NCBI GenBank assembly: GCA_938041725.1
Contig: CALISX010000129.1
Span: 1-16,942 of the forward strand
DNA length: 16,942 nucleotides
DNA from: an uncultured Lachnoanaerobaculum sp.
GTDB lineage: Bacteria > Bacillota > Clostridia > Lachnospirales > Lachnospiraceae
Direction: 5' to 3'
Below, in pieces: positions 1-8,748 of the stretch; position 1 is the first letter of the stretch, and each line of letters begins with the position of its first letter. Made by a program: the position numbers and the translations under genes. The notes below the pieces were generated by a model. The model was not told the origin of the DNA, ran no database searches, and saw nothing but the letters and a program-made list of their open reading frames with translations.

Positions 1-315
1 GGAAGGAGCGAAGGCTTTTTCCACCTGGCGGATCACATTGTTGTTGTACCCTCCAGCCAGTCCTCTGTTGCCCGTTACCACCACCACTGCCTTTTTGCCG
101 GATCCGCTGCGCAGATACCTATGGTCAATGTACCTGCTCTTTTCCAGCATGGAGGCAATGGTCTCATACATCAAAGTAAAGTAGGGCTTGGACTGCTCTG
201 CCTTTACCCGGGACTTTTGGAGCTTCACCGTAGCCACCAGCTTCATGGCCTTGGTAATCTGGGCCGTGGACTGGATGCTGGACCGCCGGCGTTTAATTTC
301 CTTCATGGTTGCCAT
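1..315 (-). CDS. atpG: ATP synthase F1 gamma subunit (N-terminal part, cut by window edge)
   Basis: This is the first 105 codons of the F1 central-stalk gamma subunit, which rotates inside the alpha3-beta3 hexamer and couples Fo rotation to ATP synthesis. The N-terminus begins MATMKEIKRRRSSIQSTAQI, the family's basic first helix (usual form MxxxxxIKxRIxSxxxTxQIT), continues with KAMKLVATVKL, and later has VVVVTGNRGLAGGYN, matching the conserved SDRGLCGxxN segment. The start at 315 is preceded by GGAGGT with five bases of spacing. That site begins inside the atpA stop region, and only ten bases separate the two genes. A second Met three codons in is possible. The reading frame stays open to base 1. 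The rest of gamma, then beta and epsilon, should follow outside the window. Confidence 0.95.
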   Translation of the reverse strand, partial: MATMKEIKRRRSSIQSTAQITKAMKLVATVKLQKSRVKAEQSKPYFTLMYETIASMLEKSRYIDHRYLRSGSGKKAVVVVTGNRGLAGGYNNNVIRQVEKAFAPS

Positions 316-325
316 AGGTCACCTC

Positions 326-1825
326 CTATGCCTTTTTGCATTCCACAATGGCCTGCTCCAGCCTCGCTGCCAGGGCATCGGAAATTTCCTTCTTTTCCCG
401 GATCTCTGCGGCAATGTCAGGATACTTGCTGTCAATAAAATGGAACAAGGTGTCCTGGAATTCCAGCACCTTCTCCACAGGAATATCCAAAAGCAGCTTT
501 TTCGTGGCGGCAAAAATAATCATAACCTGATATTCCACTGCCATGGGTTTGTAATTGGGCTGCTTTAAAATCTCCCGGATCCGTTCTCCCTGGGCCAGCT
601 GATTGGTGGTGGCTTCGTCCAGCTCGGAACCAAACTGGGCAAAACTTGCCAGCTCTCTGTACTGGGCCAGCTCCACACGAATGGGGCCTGCAATCTTTTT
701 CATGGCCTTGATCTGGGCTGCTCCTCCCACACGGGATACGGAAAGTCCCGCATTAATGGCAGGACGAAAACCTGCATTAAAGCTCTCTGTTTCCAGATAG
801 ATCTGTCCGTCGGTGATGGAAATCACATTGGTGGGAATATAGGCAGACACATCCCCTGCCTGGGTCTCAATAATGGGCAGTGCCGTCAAGGATCCCCCTC
901 CCAAAACATCCGACAGCTTGGAGGCCCGTTCCAAAAGCCTGGAATGGAGATAGAATACATCTCCGGGATAGGCTTCCCGTCCCGGGGGCCTTCGCAAAAG
1001 CAAAGACAGGGTACGGTAGGCGGCGGCATGCTTGGTAAGGTCATCATATACCACCAGCACATCCTCTCCCCCCTCCATCCATTCCTCGCCGATGGCACAG
1101 CCGGAATAGGGCGCAATATACTGTAAGGGTGCCAGATCCGAGGCGGTGGATACCACCACGGTGGTATAATCCATTGCCCCGTAGTCCTCAAAGGTTTTGA
1201 CAATGGAAGCCACGGTGGAGGCCTTCTGCCCGATGGCCACATAAATACAATGCACCCCCTGGCCCTTTTGATTGATAATGGTATCCACCGCAATGGAGGT
1301 CTTTCCCGTCTGCCGGTCCCCGATGATCAACTCTCTTTGTCCTCTTCCGATGGGAATCATGGCATCAATGGCCTTGATGCCGGTTTGCAAAGGGGTATCC
1401 ACAGGCTTGCGGTCAATCACCCCATGGGCCACCCTTTCGATCCTACGAAAGCGGTTTGTTTGAATGGGCCCCTTGCCGTCAATAGGCTGTCCCAGGGCAT
1501 TGACTACCCGGCCGGTGAGGGCATTCCCCACAGGCACCTCCACCACCCGGCCGGTGGTTTTTACCGTATCCCCTTCGCTGATATTCCTTTTGTCTCCTAA
1601 CAGCACGGCACCTACATTGTCCTCTTCCAGGTTCAGCACCATGCCGTATACCTCTCCGGGAAACTCCAAAAGCTCGCCCTGCATGGCTTTTTCCAGTCCG
1701 TGTATTCTAGCGATACCATCCGCAACCTGTATCACAGTACCCACGTCGGACACCTGGAGTTTCGCTGTATATTTATTGATCTGCTCCCGTATTACGGAGC
1801 TGATTTCTTCCGGTTTCAGATTCAC
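326..1825 (-). CDS. atpA: ATP synthase F1 alpha subunit
   Basis: Alpha is the non-catalytic nucleotide-binding subunit of F1, on the cytoplasmic side of the membrane. At 499 residues it is full length for the family (about 500-510). Visible landmarks are the beta-barrel domain (1-95), Walker A GDRQTGKT (169-176), Walker B VLVVYDD (256-262), the signature [17 protein letters not shown] ending near 371 with the arginine finger R365, and a helical C-terminal domain. The start codon at 1825 is GTG: the sequence [12 protein letters not shown] fits the family start, and a GAGGG ribosome site lies upstream. An ATG at 1850 is out of frame and is not used. The gene begins 26 bases after the end of atpH. 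The stop is TAG, followed at once by the atpG ribosome site. Confidence 0.98.
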   Translation of the reverse strand: MNLKPEEISSVIREQINKYTAKLQVSDVGTVIQVADGIARIHGLEKAMQGELLEFPGEVYGMVLNLEEDNVGAVLLGDKRNISEGDTVKTTGRVVEVPVGNALTGRVVNALGQPIDGKGPIQTNRFRRIERVAHGVIDRKPVDTPLQTGIKAIDAMIPIGRGQRELIIGDRQTGKTSIAVDTIINQKGQGVHCIYVAIGQKASTVASIVKTFEDYGAMDYTTVVVSTASDLAPLQYIAPYSGCAIGEEWMEGGEDVLVVYDDLTKHAAAYRTLSLLLRRPPGREAYPGDVFYLHSRLLERASKLSDVLGGGSLTALPIIETQAGDVSAYIPTNVISITDGQIYLETESFNAGFRPAINAGLSVSRVGGAAQIKAMKKIAGPIRVELAQYRELASFAQFGSELDEATTNQLAQGERIREILKQPNYKPMAVEYQVMIIFAATKKLLLDIPVEKVLEFQDTLFHFIDSKYPDIAAEIREKKEISDALAARLEQAIVECKKA

Positions 1826-1851
1826 CAGATTTACCCTCTTTCCCTTTCATC

Positions 1852-2385
1852 TTATAATAATGTCCTTCGCATCTTTGCAATGGCAGTCTTTACACTGGAG
1901 TCCACCACCCGGTCCTTCACCCGGATAATCAGACCGCCCAAAAGGCTTTCATCCACCAGATAAGTCATCTCAAAGGTCACATATCCTGTGGTTTCCAAAA
2001 GTCTTTTTACAATGGCCTTCTTTTGCACCTCTGTGAGGGCATAGGCGCTGGTTACAGTGGCTACACCGATCTTTTTAATCTCCTTTATGGCAGACAGAGC
2101 ATAGTCGAAAATCGGGATCAAATCCCTTTGCCTTTTTTTCTCCAGAATGGTGGATAAAAATCCCATCATCTGAGAAGAAATCCGGCCCAGGAAAACCTCC
2201 TCCAAAACCCTTTGCTTTTCTTCGCCGATGATTTTGGGAGAATCCAGCAGCCGCCCCAAATCTCCCTCCGGTGCAAAAATCGGTTTTAGGGCAAGGATTT
2301 CCTCATAAATCCCATCCAGGGTATGACTTGCCAAAGCATCTGCTACCAGGGCATCTCCATAGACCTTGGCTACTCGCTTTGCCAT
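1852..2385 (-). CDS. atpH: ATP synthase F1 delta subunit
   Basis: Delta (OSCP type) joins the top of F1 to the peripheral stalk made by the b subunits. The 177-residue length is normal for bacteria. The N-terminus MAKRVAKVYGDALVADAL matches the family opening (xxxVAxRYAxALFxxA). The C-terminal half contains VTSAYALTEVQKKAIVKRL and DESLLGGLIIRVKDRVVDSSVK, which correspond to the conserved SAxxLTxEQ and DxxLIGGxxIRxGDxxxDxSxxxxL segments. The start codon is ATG and overlaps the last 16 bases of atpF, so translation is probably coupled to b. Confidence 0.96.
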   Translation of the reverse strand: MAKRVAKVYGDALVADALASHTLDGIYEEILALKPIFAPEGDLGRLLDSPKIIGEEKQRVLEEVFLGRISSQMMGFLSTILEKKRQRDLIPIFDYALSAIKEIKKIGVATVTSAYALTEVQKKAIVKRLLETTGYVTFEMTYLVDESLLGGLIIRVKDRVVDSSVKTAIAKMRRTLL

Positions 2386-2888
2386 ATGCCTTCTCCCATC
2401 TCCCTTAAGGTTTCATCCACCAGTTTTGCGTTTACTTCCACATTCATGGAGGCACGGACTGCCTTGGCCGCCATGAGGGATGCCACCTCCACCATCTGGG
2501 TTTTCACTTCATCCAGAGCCTTTTTCTTTGCCAGCTCAATCTGGGCATTGGCCCGGTCTGTAATCCTGGCCGCCTCCTCCTTAGCCTCCCGGATAATCTC
2601 ATTTTCTCTGGTTTTAGCCTTTTTCCTGGCCTCCTCCAGAATGGAATCCGCTTCCTTTCTTACCTCTGAAAGTTTTTGTTCATACTGGTCCTTCAGCTGT
2701 GCCGCCTCCTCCTTATCCTTTGCTGCATTGGACAAATCGGCGGCTACCCGCTCCCTTCTCTTTTGCAAAGCATCTCTAAGAGGATTGAACAAGAGGTAGG
2801 AAAGAATAAAGAATAGGCAAAGAACTGCAAATCCTGCAATCGCTGCATCAAATAAAAGCTGCAAGTCGAAACCAATTAATCTTCCCAA
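2370..2888 (-). CDS. atpF: ATP synthase Fo b subunit
   Basis: The b subunit is the peripheral stalk: one N-terminal membrane helix followed by a long dimeric coiled coil that holds delta and alpha against rotation. Residues 10-35 are hydrophobic (FDAAIAGFAVLCLFFILSYLLF) and are followed by NPLRDALQKRRE, the usual linker. Residues 45-135 are an almost unbroken charged coiled coil rich in Ala, Glu, Lys and Gln. The 172-residue length is normal. The start codon is TTG at 2888: AGGAGG lies seven bases upstream and no better ATG fits the hydrophobic N-terminus. The gene overlaps atpH by 16 bases at its 3' end and is separated from atpE by 36 bases. Confidence 0.95.
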   Translation of the reverse strand: MGRLIGFDLQLLFDAAIAGFAVLCLFFILSYLLFNPLRDALQKRRERVAADLSNAAKDKEEAAQLKDQYEQKLSEVRKEADSILEEARKKAKTRENEIIREAKEEAARITDRANAQIELAKKKALDEVKTQMVEVASLMAAKAVRASMNVEVNAKLVDETLREMGEGIWQSE

Positions 2889-2924
2889 AACAGTTCCTCC
2901 TAACGAATTCTTCCTATGGCAGGC

Positions 2925-3902
<978 letters not shown>

Positions 3903-3928
<26 letters not shown>

Positions 3929-4331
3929 ATTTCCTCCTTTTCCTAAATATTTTTTGGGCAACAGGATAGAGATAGGCTCCAGGCTTGAGTCCAAGCACAG
4001 CAAAGACCAGCCCCAGCACATTCACATACCTGCTGTTCCAGAATATAACCACTACCACAATCAGCACTGCCTTCCTAAGAAAGGCGTGGATCACTGTTTT
4101 TCTCTGAGCATAGGAAAAATCTCCTCCCTCCAATCCCTCCTCTGTGGACCGGCCGATGTCGTAGAGCATACCCAAAGCCAGGACAGTACCGGAAACCATT
4201 CCCAGCAAAAGGGGAAGAAACTCCTTCCCGGTGCGCCAGGCATACAGCCCCATAACCGCCGTCAAAAGCACTTCATAAACAAACAATCCAAAGCACATAT
4301 AGACCAGGGTCTTCTTGGTGGAATCACTCAT
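3903..4331 (-). CDS. atpI: ATP synthase subunit I (AtpI-like Fo assembly protein)
   Basis: This is a 142-residue membrane protein with four hydrophobic segments (about 8-31, 38-58, 84-99 and 101-125) and a basic C-terminal tail (KIFRKRRK). Size, topology and position immediately upstream of atpB fit the ATP synthase I family. Members are not part of the final enzyme and have been linked to c-ring assembly and Mg2+ supply. The identification rests on context and topology more than on a diagnostic motif. Its ATG overlaps the atpZ stop in an ATGA (4328-4331), indicating coupled translation, and its last 26 bases contain the atpB ribosome site and start. Confidence 0.8.
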
Positions 4332-4705
4332 ACCGTATCCTTTCCAAACACCCTGCTCTTTGGCTTTGGCTTTTTAAACGCTTCTTTCCGGGGAGTGCTC
4401 TTCTCCGGGATCTCTTCTCTTTCCTCCCGCACCGAGGCATGCACTGCTCCCATCAAAGTCTTAAACATGGAAACCATGCCGCTGACCACCCCTAAAATCA
4501 GCAGAGGAATGAAAAAATGTGTCCCAAAATATCCATCCACCTTCACCCCGATCAAGGTCAAAATCAGGATGGGGGTTATCACCGCAAAGCCCGCCTGGGA
4601 CACCAACGCAAGACTGCGGAAAACATCCTTTGAAAATTTTATTCTCCACCTCCCGTAAACGCTGCCTTTGATCTTCGGGAAATACCATGCTCTGGATCCC
4701 CCCAA
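4328..4705 (-). CDS. atpZ: AtpZ/AtpI family small membrane protein; start codon uncertain
   Basis: This small protein is predicted to have two membrane helices (ITPILILTLIGVKVDGYFG, then FIPLLILGVVSGMVSMF) followed by a highly charged tail of about 40 residues. That is the layout of AtpZ, an Fo accessory protein encoded at the head of atp operons and proposed to act with AtpI in Mg2+/Ca2+ transport or assembly. The family normally begins about ten residues before RSLALVSQAGF. No ATG is available there. The open frame reaches a GTG at 4735, but this lies upstream of the predicted transcription start. TTG 4705 has a close GGAGG (three to four bases away). An ATA at 4642 lies seven bases after GGGAGG and would give a family-like 104-residue protein. 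TTG 4705 is reported as the outer limit. Confidence 0.75.
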   Translation of the reverse strand: MGGSRAWYFPKIKGSVYGRWRIKFSKDVFRSLALVSQAGFAVITPILILTLIGVKVDGYFGTHFFIPLLILGVVSGMVSMFKTLMGAVHASVREEREEIPEKSTPRKEAFKKPKPKSRVFGKDTV

Positions 4706-4724
4706 AAATCCTCCGCTGTTTTTT

Positions 4725-4753
4725 ATTATAACCACATTCCAGAGCTTTGTCCA
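4725..4753 (-). promoter_or_regulatory. Sigma-A-type promoter of the atp operon
   Basis: On the minus strand a -35 box TGGACA (4748-4753, five of six consensus bases) and a perfect -10 box TATAAT (4725-4730) are separated by 17 bases. Transcription should start near 4717, just ahead of atpZ. It follows the degV terminator by about 150 bases, so the ATP synthase operon is independently transcribed. Confidence 0.75.
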
Positions 4754-4900
4754 GTTTTGGTATCAGAGAGAATAGATAAATGTATGAATCATTTTTATCC
4801 TAATCTATCATTTCTGACAGATTCCACAGCCTACTCTTGAAACATGCTTTTCTCCCAGAGTTTCCATAAAATACCGCTTAAATTTTTCCTATAAAAGCCC

Positions 4901-4949
4901 AAAAAAATAGCAAGGACATATCCCGGCTTTCCTCCCCCGGAATACATCC
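4901..4949 (-). terminator. Intrinsic terminator of the degV gene
   Basis: The minus-strand RNA has a 13-base-pair stem, GGATGTATTCCGG (4949-4937) with CCGGGATATGTCC (4926-4914), ten Watson-Crick and three G-U pairs, closing a ten-base loop. Seven uridines follow at 4907-4901 after a six-base gap. It starts 11 bases beyond the degV stop codon and separates degV from the atp operon. Confidence 0.85.
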
Positions 4950-4960
4950 CTGCAGTATTG

Positions 4961-5842
4961 TTATCGCTTCCCCCCTACAAAGAAAACCGCCACAGTGCCC
5001 GGTCCTGTATGGGCTCCTATCACCGTACCGATATCATTGATCATCACCTGGCCGTTTAACCTGGGAAAACGGGCTTCAATCATATCTGCCAGCTTTCTGG
5101 CATCTGTATAGGAGCTGGAATGGGAAATGAAGCACTTTCCGGAATAGTTCTTCCCATCCACTGCCCCCGTTTCCATACGGGACACAATGGCCTCCATGGT
5201 TTTTTTCTTGGTGCGGATTTTCTCAATCACCACCAGCTTTCCCTCTCCGTCCACACAGAGCAGGGGACAGATGGAAAGCACCCGGCCCAGCCGAAAGGCG
5301 GTTTTGGAGATCCGTCCCCCCCGCAGATAGCTGGTCAAATCCGTGGAAAAGAACCAGTGATTCACATATTTTCTGGAATTCTCCGCATACTCCTTCAGCT
5401 TTTCAATGGGAAAGCCTTCATCCCTTTTGTCTGCCAATAAATCCACCAAAAGACCAAACCCAGAGGAGGCTGCCAAAGAATCCACCACATACAGGGCTCT
5501 CTCCGGGTATTTGGGCTGCAGCTCCTCTGCAGCCATCATGGCAGAATTGTAGGTGCCGGAAATCCCTGACGAAAGACAAAGATGCAGCACATCCCTGCCC
5601 TCCTTTAAAAAACCTTCAAAGTAGCGGGTATACTCCTCCACATTAATCTGACTGGTGGTGGGACTGGCCCCCTCCCGTATCATCTCATAATATTGATCCA
5701 AAGGAATGCTGGCCCCCATATCATCCTCATAGGACTTTCCCGCAATAGAATAATGGAAACAAATATAGTTTATATTTCTCTTCAAGTAATACGCTTGGGT
5801 CATGTCTGCTGTCGAACTGCAAGATAAAATATAGTCCTCCAT
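4961..5842 (-). CDS. DegV family fatty-acid-binding protein
   Basis: DegV proteins bind one fatty acid molecule between two alpha/beta domains. In Firmicutes, the FakB members present the fatty acid to the kinase FakA for phosphorylation. At 293 residues this is full length. Conserved features are the N-terminal S-C-S-S-T-A-D-M segment (7-14), SPTTSQ (60-65), the lipid-head-group loop SSGISGTYNSA (91-101), VDSLAASSGFGLL (120-132), LRGGRIS in the middle and HTGPGTVAVFF at the C-terminus. It has its own promoter and terminator, so it appears monocistronic. No fakA-like DAK kinase gene is in the window. The start at ATG 5842 follows AGGAGG with seven bases of spacing. Confidence 0.93.
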   Translation of the reverse strand: MEDYILSCSSTADMTQAYYLKRNINYICFHYSIAGKSYEDDMGASIPLDQYYEMIREGASPTTSQINVEEYTRYFEGFLKEGRDVLHLCLSSGISGTYNSAMMAAEELQPKYPERALYVVDSLAASSGFGLLVDLLADKRDEGFPIEKLKEYAENSRKYVNHWFFSTDLTSYLRGGRISKTAFRLGRVLSICPLLCVDGEGKLVVIEKIRTKKKTMEAIVSRMETGAVDGKNYSGKCFISHSSSYTDARKLADMIEARFPRLNGQVMINDIGTVIGAHTGPGTVAVFFVGGKR

Positions 5843-6009
5843 GGCTATACCTCCTATTATTTTTATCAGTTCGTTTATTATCCCGGACTCCCCCTGTGCC
5901 GAAATAAAAGCCGATACCTAAGGAGCAGGGCTGCAAGGCATTTCACCCCTTCACATTTCAATCCTACCCTTTCCAAACTCCCTTTCTTCTTTAACCTTTT
6001 ACTAATACT

Positions 6010-6053
6010 ATAATAGCACTTTTGGTTATAAAATATCAATACAATATTGACAA
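6010..6053 (-). promoter_or_regulatory. Overlapping candidate promoters for degV
   Basis: On the minus strand TTGTCA (6048-6053) and TATAAC (6025-6030) are 17 bases apart, each with five of six consensus bases. A second overlapping pair, TTGATA (6034-6039) and TATTAT (6010-6015), is 18 bases apart, also five of six each. Either gives a degV leader of roughly 160-175 bases. Confidence 0.5.
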
Positions 6054-6177
6054 CTTTGTTTAATTGTGTAGATAAGTAGAGAGAGAACTTTGATATATTT
6101 TTTTGTTTTAGAAATCAAACAATTTTCTTGAAATCCATAGTCTGCTTTCATTCCTAACGCATAAAGAAAATATTTTT

Positions 6178-6218
6178 GGCCCTTCCTCCTGTTTGTACCG
6201 ATTTGGGGGCGGAAGGCC
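6178..6218 (-). terminator. Possible weak terminator of the hem operon
   Basis: Downstream of the hemA stop, GGCCTTCC (6218-6211) can pair with GGAAGGGCC (6186-6178), with one bulged G and a 24-base loop. AAAAATATTTTCTTT follows on the minus strand. A competing GGCCC/GGGCC hairpin (6228-6215) lies just before it. The U tract is interrupted, so this is only a candidate. Confidence 0.3.
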
Positions 6219-6247
6219 CTGACGGGCCAGGGAGGGCACCGCCGCCA

Positions 6248-7444
6248 TTAGTCTTTCCCGGAAATCTGCCCGTATTGGCAAAGGAGAGGAATCAGCTCCT
6301 GCAAAAGCTCCGGACTTCCCCCTTCCCGCAGGGCATAAAAAAATTTTGCCAAAGCTTTTTTTGTTCCCCGGGCTGCAATATCCCCGGCCAAAAATTCCTG
6401 GACTGCCTGGAGCTGTTTAAAATTTTCCTGAAACATCCTGTGCTTTTCAAATTCCCTGGCCCCTTCCTTTGCCATCAAAAGGGCATCCTCCAGACTGCTT
6501 TTCTTTTTTTCCCGGTTTTCCCGGGCCATGTGTTTCAGGTCCTCCATATTGATATAGGTCACCCCGGGAAGCCGGGCAATTTCCGGCTCCATATCCAAGG
6601 GTACTGCCAAATCCACATACACCTGGAAAGGCAAAGGCCCCAGAGCCTTCAAGGCCCCTGCAGTAATGGTAAAATGGGGGCCTGCTGTGGCGGAAAGGAT
6701 TGCATCCGCCCGGGGCACCGCCAGGTAGCGGTCCCCATAGTCCACCTGGGTAAAGGGAAAGCGTTCACTGGGGAGCATTTGCAGCCTGTGCTGCCTTTTG
6801 GTAACAAAAATCTCCCTGGGTCCATAGGAAAAGGCATTTTTTAAAACCAAATTCCCCGTATCCCCTGAGGCTCCGATAATTAAGATATTCCGCCCGGAAA
6901 GCCCTCCCAAAGCCCTGGAGGCCGCCTTCAGAGCCAAATTGGCCACACTTACACCGGTTTTTGACAGCAGCGTCCGGGTTTTGATTTTTTTGGCCATGGT
7001 AATCCCCTCCCGAAACAGGGTATTTAATACAGGCCCGGAAAAGCCCTCCTCCCTGGCAAACTGGTGCGCCTCCTTTACCTGTCCTAAAATCTGGTCCTCC
7101 CCCACCACCATGGAATCCAGCCCGGCACATACCTTAAAAAAATGCTGGGAAGCCTTCCTTCCTGTATAAAACAGACAGCTTTCCCACACCTTTGGCACAA
7201 CCTCCCCCAAAGCCCTTTTTAAACAGGCTCTTTGCATCTGGGAAAAAAGCCGGTAAATATTTCCTTCCGGAGCATACCCATACAGTTCCATCCGGTTGCA
7301 GGTATTTAAAATCACCGCCTCCTGTACCTCTCCCCCCTGGCAAAGCTCTCTTAAAATCTCCCCTTGGGCCTTTCGGCTAAAGGCAAACCTCTCCCGGATA
7401 TACACTGGAGCCCTTTTTTCGCTGATACTCAAAATACCGATCAT
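6248..7444 (-). CDS. hemA: Glutamyl-tRNA reductase
   Basis: HemA reduces glutamyl-tRNA(Glu) with NADPH to glutamate-1-semialdehyde, the first committed step of the C5 tetrapyrrole pathway. The protein has 398 residues, slightly short of the usual 410-430. Catalytic cysteine C49 sits in NTCNRMELY (47-55). AGLDSMVVGEDQILGQVKEA is the substrate-domain signature. The NADPH-binding loop reads IIGASGDTG, where many family members have GAGEMG or a close form. VYVDLAVPLD fits the family's DLAVPRD motif, and the C-terminus is helical for dimerization. It is the last gene of the hem operon. Its ATG overlaps the hemL stop in an ATGA (7441-7444), so HemA and HemL, which are thought to channel the unstable semialdehyde, are translationally coupled. 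Confidence 0.96.
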   Translation of the reverse strand: MIGILSISEKRAPVYIRERFAFSRKAQGEILRELCQGGEVQEAVILNTCNRMELYGYAPEGNIYRLFSQMQRACLKRALGEVVPKVWESCLFYTGRKASQHFFKVCAGLDSMVVGEDQILGQVKEAHQFAREEGFSGPVLNTLFREGITMAKKIKTRTLLSKTGVSVANLALKAASRALGGLSGRNILIIGASGDTGNLVLKNAFSYGPREIFVTKRQHRLQMLPSERFPFTQVDYGDRYLAVPRADAILSATAGPHFTITAGALKALGPLPFQVYVDLAVPLDMEPEIARLPGVTYINMEDLKHMARENREKKKSSLEDALLMAKEGAREFEKHRMFQENFKQLQAVQEFLAGDIAARGTKKALAKFFYALREGGSPELLQELIPLLCQYGQISGKD

Positions 7445-8748
7445 TGCCGTCCGAACTCCTCCATGACCCCCAGGGTCTCCTCTATTTCCTTCTCCCCATG
7501 GGCATAGGATAAAAACCAGGACTCAAACCGGCTGGGGGCGGTGTAAATGCCCCGATGCAGCAAAAATGAGAAAAAACTGCAAAATTCCTCCCTATGGGAG
7601 TTCACAGCCCCGGTAAAATTTTCCACCCTTTCCCCTGTAAAAAACACAGAAAGCAAAGAACCGACCCGGTTGATCTGCACCCCTTTCCTATGCAGGGCCC
7701 TTTGGATCCCCTGGGCCAGTCTTTCCCCCTTTTTTTCCAGGGTTTCATAAAAATCCGGAATGCTCCGGATGGTTTCCAAAGTGGCAATCCCTGCTGCAAC
7801 GGCCACCGGATTGCCGCTGAGGGTTCCGGCCTGGTATACATCTCCCAGGGGAGCCACCCGATCCATAATCTCCCTTCGTCCTCCATAGGCTGCCAGAGGC
7901 ATGCCGCCTCCCACCACCTTCCCCAAAGTCACAAGATCCGGGGTGATCCCAAAGTACTGACAGGCCCCTCCATAGGCCAGGCGAAATCCCGTAATCACCT
8001 CATCAAATACCAGCAGACTGCCATACTGCTTTGTGATTTCCCGCAGAAAGGGCAAAAAGTCTGCCCCTGGAGGCACCACCCCCATATTGGCCGCCACCGG
8101 CTCCACAATCACAGCCGCTATGTTCTTTCCGTATTTTTCAAACAGAGCCTGCACGCTGCCGGTATCATTGTATTCTGCCAGCAAGGTGTTTTTTATTACA
8201 TCCCCTGGCACCCCGGCGCTGGAGGCATCCGCCTGCTCCAGCAGACCGCTGCCCCCCTGCACCAGCAGGCCGTCGCTGTGGCCATGGTAACAGCCCCGAA
8301 ACTTTATAATATAGTTTCTTCCGGTATAGCCTCTGGCCAGACGCAGGGCGCTCATCACCGCCTCCGTGCCGGAATTTACCAGCCGCAGTTTTTGTATGGG
8401 GGGCATGGCCTCTGTCACCAGTTCCGCCAGGTCAAGCTCTCCCTTTGTGGGGGCTCCGAAGCTCAATCCCCCTTGGGCTGCCCTTTGCACCGCCTCCACC
8501 ACTGCCGGATGGGCATGACCCAGAATAGCCGGCCCCCAGCTGCACACATAGTCAATATACACATTTCCCTCTGCATCCTGAATCCATGGTCCCTGGCCCC
8601 TTTGTATAAAGGGGGGATCCATCCCCATGTTTTTATAGGCCCGCACCGGAGAGTTTACCCCTCCGGGAATCTTCTCCCTGGAGCGGGCAAACAAAGTCCG
8701 GGAACAGGCCCCGGCACCTCCCCTACCCTTCCAATCCTTCCACTGCAT
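7441..8748 (-). CDS. hemL: Glutamate-1-semialdehyde 2,1-aminomutase
   Basis: HemL is a PLP enzyme that converts glutamate-1-semialdehyde to 5-aminolevulinate. From the chosen start it has 435 residues. Family marks are IPGGVNSPVRAY near the N-terminus, NSGTEAVMSALRLARG (the PLP phosphate region), KFRGCYHGHSD, FDEVITGFR with the PLP-ring aspartate D249, and LGKVVGGGMP with the Schiff-base lysine K277. ATG 8748 is preferred because GGGGGA lies seven bases upstream. An in-frame ATG at 8769 would add seven residues but has no ribosome site. The gene overlaps the end of the HemC/CobA/HemD gene by 26 bases and the start of hemA by four. Confidence 0.96.
   Translation of the reverse strand: MQWKDWKGRGGAGACSRTLFARSREKIPGGVNSPVRAYKNMGMDPPFIQRGQGPWIQDAEGNVYIDYVCSWGPAILGHAHPAVVEAVQRAAQGGLSFGAPTKGELDLAELVTEAMPPIQKLRLVNSGTEAVMSALRLARGYTGRNYIIKFRGCYHGHSDGLLVQGGSGLLEQADASSAGVPGDVIKNTLLAEYNDTGSVQALFEKYGKNIAAVIVEPVAANMGVVPPGADFLPFLREITKQYGSLLVFDEVITGFRLAYGGACQYFGITPDLVTLGKVVGGGMPLAAYGGRREIMDRVAPLGDVYQAGTLSGNPVAVAAGIATLETIRSIPDFYETLEKKGERLAQGIQRALHRKGVQINRVGSLLSVFFTGERVENFTGAVNSHREEFCSFFSFLLHRGIYTAPSRFESWFLSYAHGEKEIEETLGVMEEFGRQ

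Larger units (their letters stand above)
5843..6247. other. 405-base AT-rich intergenic region between hemA and degV
   Basis: No convincing gene lies here. From the hemA side it holds GC-rich hairpins just after the hemA stop (6178-6246), a markedly AT-rich core (about 6000-6180), the degV promoters (6010-6053), and a purine-rich untranslated leader of about 160-175 bases ahead of degV. A 41-codon open frame on the minus strand (6151-6026) exists but has no properly spaced ribosome site and runs into the promoter. The leader does not match any riboswitch class I could recognise. Confidence 0.6.

Noticed and set aside
3929..4021. A longer subunit a starting at 4021
   Set aside because: It would extend deep into the atpI-like gene and lacks a ribosome site; ATG 3928 has AGGAGG four bases upstream.
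5910..5990. A leader peptide (MPCSPAP) or riboswitch ahead of degV
   Set aside because: A very short frame after an AAGGGG is expected by chance in this purine-rich leader, and no known riboswitch core or terminator pairing was found.
6048..6076. A plus-strand promoter beginning TTGACA at 6048
   Set aside because: The -10 position is poor (AGATAA or TAGATA) and no plus-strand gene follows.
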